Shown: positions 1 to 9,977 of the stretch, piece by piece | Layout of the letters: every line of letters starts with the position of its first letter | Position numbering within the stretch: position 1 is the stretch's first letter | NCBI GenBank assembly: GCA_019310745.1 | Contig: JAFDDS010000032.1 | Coordinates: 1 to 12,213, forward strand | DNA from: Deltaproteobacteria bacterium | Lineage (GTDB): Bacteria; Desulfobacterota; DSM-4660; Desulfatiglandales; B25-G16 | Reading direction: 5' to 3' | DNA: 12,213 bases | Position numbers and translations under genes: made by a program | Notes under the pieces: model-generated | What the model was told of the DNA's origin: nothing | Seen by the model: the letters and a program-made list of their open reading frames with translations, nothing else | The model's database searches: none

Positions 1-543
1 TCTGTTGATGAATCCTATACATTGTTAAAACAATATCATGTACCCGATCACATTATTCAGCACAGTGAGATGGTTTGTAAGGTTGCAGTTTTCTTAGCTG
101 ATGAACTGAATAATCAGGGAGAACATCTTAGCAGAGCAGAGATTGAAGCAGGAGCGCTTCTGCATGATATAACCAAGATGGAAGGAATAGAAACACACCA
201 AGATCACGCCAAAACTGGTAAAGAATTTCTCCATAAACTTGGTTTTAAGAGGATTGGTGAAATCGTGGCTGAGCATGTTAAGCTGCACAAAGGGCGAAAC
301 TTGCTGCCGATATCTGAAGAGGAACTTATTAATTACTCAGATAAGAGGGTTATGCATGCCAGAGTTGTAACTCTGTCAGAGAGATTTACCGACTTACGGA
401 ACCGCTATGGTTTTAAAAATTTGGATACAAAAATAATTAATCGGATACGTGCGCTTGAATCTGAGACATATGAGTTAGAGAATAAGATATTTTCTAAATT
501 GAATTTTAGGCCAGAGGAGTTATCAAGCTTTATATCGTCATAA
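1..543 (+). CDS. HD-domain (HDIG-type) metal-dependent phosphohydrolase, 5' end cut by the window edge
   Basis: The reading frame is open from base 1, and the residues before the first possible in-window start (TTG at 22) read naturally into the domain, so the true start probably lies upstream. The visible 180 residues contain the HD signature: His21 in IIQHS, His55-Asp56 in LLHDITK, then further histidines around residues 66-69 and 92-96 (EHVKLH), which would complete the metal site. HD proteins of this type hydrolyse phosphate esters or phosphodiesters with divalent metal; the substrate cannot be told from sequence. There is no signal peptide or membrane segment in the visible part, so it is probably cytoplasmic. 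The C-terminal part (about 108-180) is charged and helical. A nucleotidyltransferase gene follows about 100 bases downstream on the same strand, so the two may act on related phosphorylated compounds; that link is inference. Confidence 0.85.
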   Translation, partial: SVDESYTLLKQYHVPDHIIQHSEMVCKVAVFLADELNNQGEHLSRAEIEAGALLHDITKMEGIETHQDHAKTGKEFLHKLGFKRIGEIVAEHVKLHKGRNLLPISEEELINYSDKRVMHARVVTLSERFTDLRNRYGFKNLDTKIINRIRALESETYELENKIFSKLNFRPEELSSFISS

Positions 544-628
544 AACAAGGGTATAGATTATTAAATTTCATTAAACCAAATCAGTGTGCATATGGCGGTC
601 GACTTGTAACCAACATTTCCGAATAAGT

Positions 629-633
629 GGAGG
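629..633 (+). promoter_or_regulatory. Ribosome binding site that decides the nucleotidyltransferase start
   Basis: GGAGG lies 11 bases before the ATG at 645. A GTG at 627 in the same frame overlaps this site and has no Shine-Dalgarno sequence of its own, so the start at 645 is preferred over the longer reading. Confidence 0.6.
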
Positions 634-644
634 ATATCAAAACA

Positions 645-1472
645 ATGATGAAAGAAGTGCACGCTGCTTCTATTATATTTGCTGCTGGTTATGGAAGCAG
701 AATGCAGGATTTTTCTGGTAACAAGACATTGCTTCCATTACGACCTGGATCGAATCCCTTTGAAGGAGAATGCCCAATCATTTTTGAAATTGTGAGAAAT
801 CTTCCAAAAGGGCCAAAGGCTTTAGTGATACACCACAAAAAAGAAGAAGTTATAACGGCAACTCATGATCTTGGTGTTTTTTACTGTGATCAACCCGTCC
901 CCAATGGAACAGGGGGTGCTCTTATTGCAGCCCAGGAATTTTTGGAGCACACAGATCAAGAATATTGTATCATAACTATGGGGGATATTCCGTTGGTAAC
1001 GGAGACGACCTATCATAGCCTTATACACCATTGTAAAGATCAAGATTTTATTGTTTTAGGTTTTATACCAAAAGATAGAGCTCAATACGGCATTGTAGAG
1101 ATAGAAAATGAAACAGTTCAAAGGATCACTGAGTGGAAATATTGGAAGGAGTATCCAATGGAGATGCAACGTCGTTTTGAGGTTTTTAACTCAGGCATAT
1201 ATGCATCCAGGAGATCGGTTTTGCTCACCTACCTGAAGAAATTAAAGCGAAGACCTCATCAAGTAGAAAAAGAAAGAGATGGCCGAATGATGGTTGTCGA
1301 CGAATATTTTATTACTGATTTGGTTGAGTTGATGAGCAATGATGGGCGTAGGGTTGGTTTTAGTCTCGTTGACGAAGAGCAAGAGGTTATGGGGATAGAT
1401 ACGCGTGATGATTTGGTGTTAGCCCAGGCTCTCTTTGCGCAAGGAATTAATAGACAAAAAAGTTTTGATTGA
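645..1472 (+). CDS. GlmU/MobA-like nucleotidyltransferase (NTP transferase domain)
   Basis: Predicted single-domain sugar-phosphate or related nucleotidyltransferase of the GT-A fold, 275 residues from the ATG at 645 (281 from an in-frame GTG at 627). Visible motifs: the nucleotide-binding loop FAAGYGSRM at residues 12-20, a lysine in NKTLLPL at 26-32, PNGTGGAL at 86-93 (the GTGGA signature of GlmU-type uridylyltransferases) and the metal-binding Asp114 in TMGDIPL. The GTGGA and GD motifs place it near the N-terminal uridylyltransferase half of GlmU. The left-handed beta-helix acetyltransferase half is absent and the protein stops after the transferase domain, so it is not a full GlmU. It would join an NTP to a phosphorylated sugar or similar acceptor in the cytoplasm, releasing pyrophosphate; the acceptor is unknown. 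It sits between the HD hydrolase gene and gspE on the same strand, with 51 bases to the latter, and may be co-transcribed with both. Confidence 0.82.
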   Translation: MMKEVHAASIIFAAGYGSRMQDFSGNKTLLPLRPGSNPFEGECPIIFEIVRNLPKGPKALVIHHKKEEVITATHDLGVFYCDQPVPNGTGGALIAAQEFLEHTDQEYCIITMGDIPLVTETTYHSLIHHCKDQDFIVLGFIPKDRAQYGIVEIENETVQRITEWKYWKEYPMEMQRRFEVFNSGIYASRRSVLLTYLKKLKRRPHQVEKERDGRMMVVDEYFITDLVELMSNDGRRVGFSLVDEEQEVMGIDTRDDLVLAQALFAQGINRQKSFD

Positions 1473-1523
1473 GGAAGCAGGAAATGATACTTTCATAACA
1501 TACCATGAGAGGCCATTAGCATT

Positions 1524-3350
1524 ATGACAAAAAACTCTATGTCTCCACTGTCAGCAGAAAATGTTTGTCGGGTCCTTTTAAAGAGGGGTCTTATATCAAA
1601 GGAACAAAGGCAGGAGATTTTCAATAAAAAGGATACTCTGCAAAATAAGTTAGAGAAACTCCAGGTGATCAAAGATGCATCAGGGGGCTCTTCTTCGAGA
1701 ATAATTAATCCTGTAAACATCACTGATATTATTTCTTTTTTAAAACTCGATCGTGAAGATGATCCAACCAAAGAACTCGATGAGGAATCTATTTTCCAGG
1801 CACTGGCTGAGGAATGGAAAATAGAGTACAAGAAGATAGATCCGCTCAAACTTGATCTGAAGCTTGTAACAACGACCATTCCCAGAACATTTGCCATGAA
1901 GCATCTTGTGTTACCTGTAGCTGTGAAAGATGGGTGGCTTACTGTAGCTACACCAAATCCTCATAATATTGAGGTCATGGAGGATATAAGCAGAGTGAGT
2001 CAGCTCAAAGTCAAACCAGTTGTTTCAAGCAAATCCGATATTATAAAACTCATAGATGAATTTTATGGTTTCAGAAAATCTATTGCCGCAGCCGAGGAGC
2101 AGTTTTCGTATCCCTCCATTGACCTTGGTAACCTGGAACAGTATGTAAAGCTTCGGGAAGTAAAAGATCTTCCATCAGATGATAGACACATTGTAAATGC
2201 TGTTGACCATCTCTTTAACTATGCCTTTGATCAAAAGGCCAGCGATATTCATATTGAACCAAAGAGAAATACCAGTTTGGTGAGACTGAGGATCGATGGT
2301 GTTCTACATTCCATCTATACGTTACCAAAAACTGTTCATGGGGCTATAATCTCAAGGATTAAGGCCCTCTCTCGCCTTGACATGGCAGAAAAAAGACGTC
2401 CGCAGGATGGCAGAATAAAGATTGACAGGGGCCAAGGGGCTGAGGCAGAGATTCGAGTCTCAACTATCCCCACAGCATTCGGTGAGAAGACCGTTATGAG
2501 GATACTGGATCCAGATATCCTCTTCCAGGATGTAGGTCAGCTCGGAATGACATCAATGGATCTCGTGCGTTACCAGCAGTTTATTAATTTTCCCCATGGT
2601 CTTGTTCTGGTATGTGGCCCCACCGGTAGTGGAAAATCCACCACACTTTATTCTACACTCAGACAAATATCTACTGAGGAAAAAAACATTACCACTGTGG
2701 AAGATCCCATTGAGATGGTTCATGAAGATTTCAACCAGATAGCAGTACAACCAAGTGCAGATATAACATTTGCAAGCATTTTGAGGAATATATTACGGCA
2801 GGACCCTGATATAATCATGATAGGGGAGATGAGAGACCTGGAGACAGCCCAGAATGCAATTCAAGCAACCTTGACAGGGCACTTGGTGCTCTCCACCCTC
2901 CATACGAACGATGCCCCTTTGGCTGTTACCCGCCTGGTGGATATAGGTGTTCCCAGCTTTCTTATACATGCTACCTTGACTGGCGTTTTGGCTCAGCGCC
3001 TTTTGCGAAAGATATGCTCTTACTGTATCGAGAGCTTTGAAATGAGTGCCGACGATCTTATGGCTATGGGTATTGAGGCAGACACAACAGGGATGCTCAG
3101 GCTAAAAAGAGGTAATGGCTGTATAAAATGCAGAGGAACCGGCTATTCGGGAAGAGTTGGTATTTTTGAGGTTTTATCCGTAACAGAGCCAATAAAGGAT
3201 ATTATTGCGCAGGAAGGAAGTGCCGATATGATTAGGCAGGCTGCCTGCAATGAGGGCATGGTTACACTCAGGGAAAATGCTATTAAAAAGATGCTCGATG
3301 GTGAGACGACCTACCAAGAGGTAATCAGGGTAACGTGGGGACAAATCTGA
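1524..3350 (+). CDS. gspE: GspE/PilB-family type II secretion or type IV pilus assembly ATPase
   Basis: Cytoplasmic hexameric ATPase that powers pseudopilus or pilus assembly at the inner membrane. At 608 residues it is a full-length family member. An N-terminal MshEN-like region covers about 10-190, and the catalytic core starts near 215. Walker A is GPTGSGKST at 365-373, the Asp box is near 389-398 (ITTVEDPIEM), Walker B is at 430-438 (IIMIGEMRD), and the His box is TGHLVLSTLHTND at 451-463. Paired cysteines at 498/501 and 533/536 form the tetracysteine zinc motif typical of GspE and many PilB proteins. A GAGAGG ribosome site at 1507-1512 precedes the ATG by 11 bases. No other secretion or pilus gene is in the window, so GspE versus PilB cannot be settled by context; the symbol is a family label. 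recN begins 3 bases after its stop. Confidence 0.93.
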   Translation: MTKNSMSPLSAENVCRVLLKRGLISKEQRQEIFNKKDTLQNKLEKLQVIKDASGGSSSRIINPVNITDIISFLKLDREDDPTKELDEESIFQALAEEWKIEYKKIDPLKLDLKLVTTTIPRTFAMKHLVLPVAVKDGWLTVATPNPHNIEVMEDISRVSQLKVKPVVSSKSDIIKLIDEFYGFRKSIAAAEEQFSYPSIDLGNLEQYVKLREVKDLPSDDRHIVNAVDHLFNYAFDQKASDIHIEPKRNTSLVRLRIDGVLHSIYTLPKTVHGAIISRIKALSRLDMAEKRRPQDGRIKIDRGQGAEAEIRVSTIPTAFGEKTVMRILDPDILFQDVGQLGMTSMDLVRYQQFINFPHGLVLVCGPTGSGKSTTLYSTLRQISTEEKNITTVEDPIEMVHEDFNQIAVQPSADITFASILRNILRQDPDIIMIGEMRDLETAQNAIQATLTGHLVLSTLHTNDAPLAVTRLVDIGVPSFLIHATLTGVLAQRLLRKICSYCIESFEMSADDLMAMGIEADTTGMLRLKRGNGCIKCRGTGYSGRVGIFEVLSVTEPIKDIIAQEGSADMIRQAACNEGMVTLRENAIKKMLDGETTYQEVIRVTWGQI

Positions 3351-3353
3351 TTT

Positions 3354-5048
3354 ATGCTTGCTCAACTTGTCATTACTGATTTTGCCATTATAGATTCCTT
3401 ATCGGCCAGCTTTTCAGGAGGGTTGAATATCCTCTCCGGAGAGACTGGTGCAGGAAAATCAATTATTATCAATGCTGCTAACCTGATTTTAGGCGGGCGG
3501 GCATCACCTGATCTTATACGAACCGGTGCTCATAGGGCGGTCGTTGAGGCACTTTTTCACCTGCCTGTACAGTCTCTTCTTTCCAGTGTTTTAAAGGAAA
3601 TGGACATACCCTTTAATGGTGAGCTACTGATAAAACGGGCTATATCGAAGCAGGGCAAAAGCAAAGTATGGATCAATGGCACGCTGGCTACGCTCCAGAT
3701 GATCTCTAGAATTGGACCTCATCTGATAAGTGTCTCCGGGCAGAACGAGCACCAGCTCCTGCTCAAACCTGATAGTCACCTCTTTATCTTGGATGATTTT
3801 GGTGGTCTCACAAAGGACAGGATTGTGCTCAATGAGCTTTACCGTGATTATTACTCTCTTAAGGAAAATACAGAAAGGCTCAGGAGCCATTTAAAAGAGG
3901 AAACCGAGAGGCGAGAGCTTACCCAATTTCAGATAAAGGAGATTGAAGAGGCACGACTTGTTCCAGGTGAGGACGCCGAGCTTGAGGCTGAAAAGAGCCG
4001 GCTTATACATGTTGAGAGATTAATTGATATATCTTTTCATGGATATCAGGCCCTTTATGAAAAAGATGAATCTGTGTTATCTGTCTTGAGCGCGCTCGCA
4101 AAAAATATGGATAAGGGCATTACTATTGACCATCGTCTGGAACACTTTAAGAAACAATTGGAATCTAGTCAGGCACAGTTGGAAGATGTGGCCCTCGAGT
4201 TGCGAGATTTTTACTCTCAGCTAAAGGACGATCCAAAAAGGCTGGAAGAGGTTGAAGAGAGATTGCAGGTAATCAAGCGATTGAAAAAGAAATACGGCTC
4301 TTCCATTGAGAGCATCCTATCTTTTAAAGAAGAGCTTAACCAAAAGGAGTATCAATTAACACAGAAGAAGGAGGAGCTAAAAAGGTTTGAGACCCAGATT
4401 GAGGAAAAAAGGGAGCATTTACTGAACCTGGCCACCAAACTTTCTTTAAAACGACATGAAATAGCAAAAGAATTTGAAAAAAAGGTTGAAGAGGAGTTGC
4501 ATCTATTAGATATGGCTGGAACGAAATTTCAAATCAAATTTATCTCCAACGAATCAGGTGGTGATAGTATTTCAGAAGGTATGGTTGGCTCTACCCTTAC
4601 TGCTGACGGATTAGATGTGGTTGAGTTTATGATATCGCCAAATGTGGGTGAAGATTTAAGACCATTAGCAAAGATCGCCTCGGGAGGTGAGCTGTCCAGG
4701 ATTATGCTTGCGCTAAAGACTATATTGGCTCGATCTGGTTTGGTAGAAACCCTTGTCTTTGATGAGATTGATGCTGGTATTGGGGGTGCTACGGCTGCAG
4801 TTGTTGGTGAAAAATTACGATCACTTGCCAATTACCATCAGATTTTAGGAATTACTCATCTCCCCCAGATAGCCTCCTGCGGAGAGAAACATTTCTTGGT
4901 TGAAAAAAAAGTGAGTAAAGGCAGAACCCGATCCCTTATTTCCTTGTTAGATAGGGAAAGCCGGATCAATGAGATTGCCAGACTTCTTGGGGGCAGAACG
5001 ATATCCGAAAAGACCATTGCACATGCCAGAGAAATGCTTTCTTCCTGA
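3354..5048 (+). CDS. recN: DNA repair protein RecN
   Basis: SMC-like ATPase that acts early in recombinational repair of double-strand breaks, gathering DNA ends on the nucleoid. The 564 residues match the usual RecN length. The N-terminal ATPase half has Walker A GETGAGKS at 29-36 and the RecN-typical SGQNEHQ at 128-134. A long charged coiled coil runs from about 155 to 385. The C-terminal half carries the ABC signature ASGGELSR (442-449), Walker B TLVFDEIDAGIGG (466-478) and the switch-histidine segment ITHLPQIAS (500-508). The ATG lies 3 bases beyond the gspE stop with only a weak G-rich site about 14 bases upstream, so translation is probably coupled to gspE. No LexA-type operator was recognised, since the gene has no upstream gap of its own. 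All motifs are intact. Confidence 0.97.
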   Translation: MLAQLVITDFAIIDSLSASFSGGLNILSGETGAGKSIIINAANLILGGRASPDLIRTGAHRAVVEALFHLPVQSLLSSVLKEMDIPFNGELLIKRAISKQGKSKVWINGTLATLQMISRIGPHLISVSGQNEHQLLLKPDSHLFILDDFGGLTKDRIVLNELYRDYYSLKENTERLRSHLKEETERRELTQFQIKEIEEARLVPGEDAELEAEKSRLIHVERLIDISFHGYQALYEKDESVLSVLSALAKNMDKGITIDHRLEHFKKQLESSQAQLEDVALELRDFYSQLKDDPKRLEEVEERLQVIKRLKKKYGSSIESILSFKEELNQKEYQLTQKKEELKRFETQIEEKREHLLNLATKLSLKRHEIAKEFEKKVEEELHLLDMAGTKFQIKFISNESGGDSISEGMVGSTLTADGLDVVEFMISPNVGEDLRPLAKIASGGELSRIMLALKTILARSGLVETLVFDEIDAGIGGATAAVVGEKLRSLANYHQILGITHLPQIASCGEKHFLVEKKVSKGRTRSLISLLDRESRINEIARLLGGRTISEKTIAHAREMLSS

Positions 5049-5172
5049 TCCTTTTTCTGTCTCGCTGTAACTCCAAAAATATAATGTAAATACCTCATTA
5101 CAGATCTCGTAAACCCTCACAGATTTTTATGTAATATTTTGGACAAAAGGCTCTGTTTCGGGCCTGGGAGAT

Positions 5173-5295
5173 AGGTTCGAAGGTTCACAGTTCAGAGGTT
5201 CAGAGGTTGATGCTCTCATCGTATTAACCCAATGGCAGTAAAAGTAGTATCAAAAAACGCGAAGCGATTAACCACGAACCGTGAACCCGGAACCT
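5173..5295. repeat. GTTC-heptad repeat element with inverted arms
   Basis: The left arm (5173-5209) has GTT cores starting at 5175, 5183, 5190, 5198 and 5206, spaced 7-8 bases; the first four read GTTC and the last GTTG. The right arm (5276-5295) has GAAC cores at 5276, 5283 and 5290. The reverse complement of 5173-5193 matches 5276-5295 at 17 of 21 columns with one gap, so the arms could pair into a long hairpin with a loop of roughly 80 bases. The same core recurs at 9932-9970, 10737-10763 and 10968-10985. It has no coding potential and no flanking target-site duplication was recognised. It is probably a dispersed intergenic element of REP or MITE type; that class is inference. Confidence 0.6.
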
Positions 5296-5354
5296 CATAA
5301 TACAGCAGTTAGAGGGGACATTTTCATTAAGCTAACACATACTTCCGATGTGAC

Positions 5355-5383
5355 TTGACACACCATAAGTTCTTCTCTACTAT
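5355..5383 (+). promoter_or_regulatory. Sigma-70-type promoter for the MBL-fold hydrolase
   Basis: A perfect -35 TTGACA (5355-5360), a 17-base spacer and a -10 TACTAT (5378-5383, four of six consensus positions). Transcription would begin near 5390, leaving a very short leader with a GAGGT ribosome site at 5393-5397, 6 bases before the ATG at 5404. Confidence 0.65.
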
Positions 5384-5403
5384 GCGTTTTCCGAGGTAAT
5401 GCA

Positions 5404-6405
5404 ATGCTCATTAAGCCATTTCCAAAACTTGAAACCATTCATGCGATAGCGATACCCATGCCGTACCCTCCTGGCCTGATTACTGCCAATGTGTATGCAG
5501 TGGGCAAAGGCCCCATCACCTTGATTGACACTGGTCCAAAGATTCCTGGGGCATTTGAATTTGTCCAGAAAAAGCTCCAGTTAGAAGGATTTGATTTTAG
5601 CGACATTGAAAGGATCATCATCACTCATGGCCATGTGGACCATTTCGGCCTGGCTGTCAGCATCTGTGAAGCAGTTGGCCACCCAATTCAGTGTTTTCTC
5701 CACGCAGAAGATACGTGGCGAGTAGTGAGCGAGGGCTTTCACGAGGAAATGTGGAGTAAGGGAATGGAACAGTTTGCGGCCATAACCGACATACCCCGAA
5801 AAGAGATCCAAAAGATGAGAAAGCGCTCCTCTTCATTCAGAGAGTTAGCCGATCCCTTGAGGGATGTATTCCCCATGGAGGACGGAGATGAGTTTGTTGG
5901 AGATGACTACCAGCTTAAGGTAATCCACACCCCAGGGCACTCTCCCGGGACCTGTTGCCTTTATGAGTCCCGGCAGAAGGTCTTGTTCAGCGGGGATCAT
6001 ATTATTAAACATATCACCCCAAATCCATTGATAGAGATAAATCGTAACCACCTTCGTGACCCTCAGTACCAGAGCTTAAAGGCGTATTTGAACTCACTCG
6101 ATAAGCTTATCGAACTCGATGTACGGTTTGTCTTTCCAGGACATGGTGAATATATAGAGGATTTGCCTGGCATTATCTCAACCTATAGAGTGCACCACCA
6201 GGAGAGAACGGATCTGGTGTGGAAGGCACTTAAGAAAAAGTCACGACCAATGTACCATCTCATTGACGATGTATTTCCTTTTGTACCGGAGGACGATGTC
6301 TTTTTAGCGGTATCCGAAATTTTTGTCCATCTAGAGATCCTCATCAATGAGGGCAGGGCGGAGCTTACCGATTCCGGCCCCCCAGCACTGTATCGAGCAC
6401 TGTGA
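5404..6405 (+). CDS. Metallo-beta-lactamase-fold hydrolase (glyoxalase II/LACTB2-like)
   Basis: A 333-residue predicted zinc hydrolase of the metallo-beta-lactamase superfamily. Metal ligands are visible in order: HGHVDH at 75-80, the histidine of HTPGHSPG at 175-182, the aspartate of SGDH at 196-199, and the histidine of PGHGE at 245-249. A helical C-terminal region of about 265-333 resembles the winged-helix tail of LACTB2-type members, some of which act on thioesters and others on RNA, so the substrate stays open. There is no signal peptide, so it is probably cytoplasmic. The ATG at 5404 is chosen for the GAGGT site 6 bases upstream; an ATG at 5399 is out of frame. It has its own promoter and is monocistronic, converging on the lipoprotein gene. 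By eye its first half is more GC-rich than the neighbouring genes. Confidence 0.88.
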   Translation: MLIKPFPKLETIHAIAIPMPYPPGLITANVYAVGKGPITLIDTGPKIPGAFEFVQKKLQLEGFDFSDIERIIITHGHVDHFGLAVSICEAVGHPIQCFLHAEDTWRVVSEGFHEEMWSKGMEQFAAITDIPRKEIQKMRKRSSSFRELADPLRDVFPMEDGDEFVGDDYQLKVIHTPGHSPGTCCLYESRQKVLFSGDHIIKHITPNPLIEINRNHLRDPQYQSLKAYLNSLDKLIELDVRFVFPGHGEYIEDLPGIISTYRVHHQERTDLVWKALKKKSRPMYHLIDDVFPFVPEDDVFLAVSEIFVHLEILINEGRAELTDSGPPALYRAL

Positions 6406-6544
6406 TAACAATGTATCATTACTAGGATAGTTTTTCACCCCTTCCCGAAAGATTAAGACATCCTTTGAAGATATATTTCTTTCAACGATGGCGGATGTTA
6501 CAAAACTGGCACAAATTTGAAAGCTACCCGCTAATTTATCAACT

Positions 6545-7447
6545 TTAATCCTTCACCCTTACTATCTGCCCTACTTTAAAACCATCCCCATCGATTGGTT
6601 CAGCAAGGGAGTGCCTTTTTTTCAGGCTGACAATTTTTATTTCTCCCGCCTTTGGACCTGGCAACTGATAGGTTTGTTTATTAAAAGATGTGATATATTC
6701 ACCTTTCCTGAAAACTTCAAGAACAACCCCTGGCCTTAGCCCTACGTCGCTGCCGGCATTGACAATAATCTCTTTTGTATCTATAGAAACTATTCTGCCT
6801 GTCCAGACTTTCTGATTAAGTGAAAGACTGACAGCATTTGCTGCTTCCTTGAGGATATCCGGAAGGCGTTCCTTGAGAGCCTTTTTTTTTGTTTCTGTAT
6901 TGCCACTTTTTTCCGTTTCTTCCGTGGTTTTTCCACTTGGTAGGGTAATGTTGTCAGCTATCTCTTTGCTTAAAAGTATTGTTTCACTGTTAACATCTAA
7001 AATATCTATATTCATTGATACTGCACAACTCCAGGCTTTTTTCCTAAATGGCCATATTCCTGATTTCCCCGGGTTTAGCTCTATTGGGTTGATAGTTTCA
7101 AAGATAATGGCGTTTATGCCTCTCTCTTTGGCCTCTCTCAGTAATTCCGGATCAATTGATTCTTCTGGCGTAAAGGAGTAGGATTTTTTCGTTTTATTGT
7201 GAGGGTAAAGATTAAAAGATCCAGTTTTTTGTAAAATTTTGGTTAACTCCTCACGTATGGTATCGATTGATTCATGTAAAGCTATTCCAGTAAGATTAGT
7301 AGCAGGCATAACCATAACACTTTTCTTTGGCCAAGGATTGTCTGGTAATAATTGTGAGGTCAATAATGCCCTCATTCCACAGCCAGCAAGAAGCAGAAGA
7401 GAAAATAGGGCACATACGGTGAGCAGAAAATATAATCTTTTATTCAT
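6545..7447 (-). CDS. Lipoprotein with a possible CsgG/TolB-like N-terminal domain and FlgT-C-like C-terminal domain
   Basis: A 300-residue predicted lipoprotein. The first 23 residues are a short basic start (MNKR), a hydrophobic stretch and a lipobox LLAGC, with Cys23 as the lipidation site, so it should be membrane-anchored and face the periplasm. Residues 40-165 (KKSVMVMPATNLTG onward) look like the alpha/beta domain of CsgG- and TolB-N-type envelope proteins. A Lys/Glu/Thr-rich low-complexity linker at about 171-193 follows. Residues 215-300 form a beta-rich region with GS-VGLRPG and GEIKIVSL segments, resembling the C-terminal domain of flagellar protein FlgT. No flagellar or curli gene is nearby, so these are fold-level guesses. 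An AAGGGA site at 7455-7460 lies about 7 bases before the ATG. The gene follows acylphosphatase on the same strand after a 146-base gap. Confidence 0.75.
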   Translation of the reverse strand: MNKRLYFLLTVCALFSLLLLAGCGMRALLTSQLLPDNPWPKKSVMVMPATNLTGIALHESIDTIREELTKILQKTGSFNLYPHNKTKKSYSFTPEESIDPELLREAKERGINAIIFETINPIELNPGKSGIWPFRKKAWSCAVSMNIDILDVNSETILLSKEIADNITLPSGKTTEETEKSGNTETKKKALKERLPDILKEAANAVSLSLNQKVWTGRIVSIDTKEIIVNAGSDVGLRPGVVLEVFRKGEYITSFNKQTYQLPGPKAGEIKIVSLKKRHSLAEPIDGDGFKVGQIVRVKD

Positions 7448-7504
7448 TGACAGATCCCTTTTTTAATCACTCATTCCCATTTTTTTGTTATGTGTGTTTT
7501 TTAC

Positions 7505-7576
7505 CCCGACCGTAGAAAGCCACGGCTTTCGTCCCGACCTTTTGTTGTCGAGATTACAGTCGGGATGCCGTGCTAC
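7505..7576. repeat. Imperfect inverted repeat, possible dispersed palindromic element
   Basis: Lying between acylphosphatase and the lipoprotein gene, three nested arm pairs match exactly: GTAG 7512-7515 with CTAC 7573-7576, CACGG 7521-7525 with CCGTG 7568-7572, and TCCCGAC 7532-7538 with GTCGGGA 7559-7565. A small hairpin GAAAGC/GCTTTC (7515-7530) sits inside the left arm, and CCCGAC is also directly repeated at 7505-7510. No T-run follows on either strand at the right place, so it is not a simple intrinsic terminator. It may act as a processing or partial termination hairpin within the minus-strand transcript, or be a mobile intergenic repeat. Confidence 0.55.
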
Positions 7577-7593
7577 AAGCAATACGTAACGCG

Positions 7594-7872
7594 TTAGTAG
7601 GATATTCTAAAGGAGTCAAAGTTTCCAGTATAATCTTCCTTGATTTCATGAACCATTGTTACTCGTGCACCTGGAGGACCATGATGACACCATTCTATTA
7701 ATTTTTTCACCTCTTCTCGTGACCCTTCGGCAACGAGTTCAACGCTACCATCGAAACGGTTTTTTACCCAACCGGTTAAATTCAACCTGGTTGCCTCATT
7801 TCTTGTTGAATCCCTGAACCAGACACCTTGCACCCTTCCTTCAATGATGAGATGAGCCCTGATAGTATCCAT
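7594..7872 (-). CDS. acyP: Acylphosphatase
   Basis: A small cytoplasmic enzyme of 92 residues, the normal size for the family, that hydrolyses carboxyl-phosphate anhydrides such as acetyl phosphate or 1,3-bisphosphoglycerate. The phosphate-binding loop GRVQGVWFR at 12-20 includes the catalytic Arg20, and Asn38 in GWVKN is the second catalytic residue. The GS-V-E-A-G pattern at 43-51 is also typical. The ATG is 2 bases past the ligA stop, and its ribosome site AGGTGAG (7881-7887) lies in the last codons of ligA, so translation is coupled to ligA. The stop codon falls in the perfect palindrome TAACGCGTTA (7587-7596). Confidence 0.95.
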   Translation of the reverse strand: MDTIRAHLIIEGRVQGVWFRDSTRNEATRLNLTGWVKNRFDGSVELVAEGSREEVKKLIEWCHHGPPGARVTMVHEIKEDYTGNFDSFRISY

Positions 7873-7874
7873 AC

Positions 7875-9970
<2,096 letters not shown>

Positions 9971-9977
9971 CGTCTCC

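Larger units (their letters stand above)
5049..5403. other. 355-base gap between recN and the MBL-fold hydrolase gene
   Basis: No coding sequence or RNA gene was recognised. The first 120 bases are AT-rich and show no clear intrinsic terminator after recN. The middle contains two facing GTTC/GAAC repeat arms. The last 50 bases hold a promoter and ribosome site for the downstream gene. Both flanking genes are on the plus strand, so the promoter marks a new transcription unit. Confidence 0.7.

Noticed and set aside
5149..5165. GGCTC/GGGCC stem with a TTTTG run on the minus strand, looking like an intrinsic terminator
   Set aside because: The stem is short with a G-T pair, and the T-run is on the minus strand, where no gene ends nearby; it cannot serve recN on the plus strand.
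6413..6435. TATC/GATA hairpin followed by TTTTT after the MBL-fold gene, a possible terminator
   Set aside because: The stem is only 4 AT-rich pairs, too weak to support a call.
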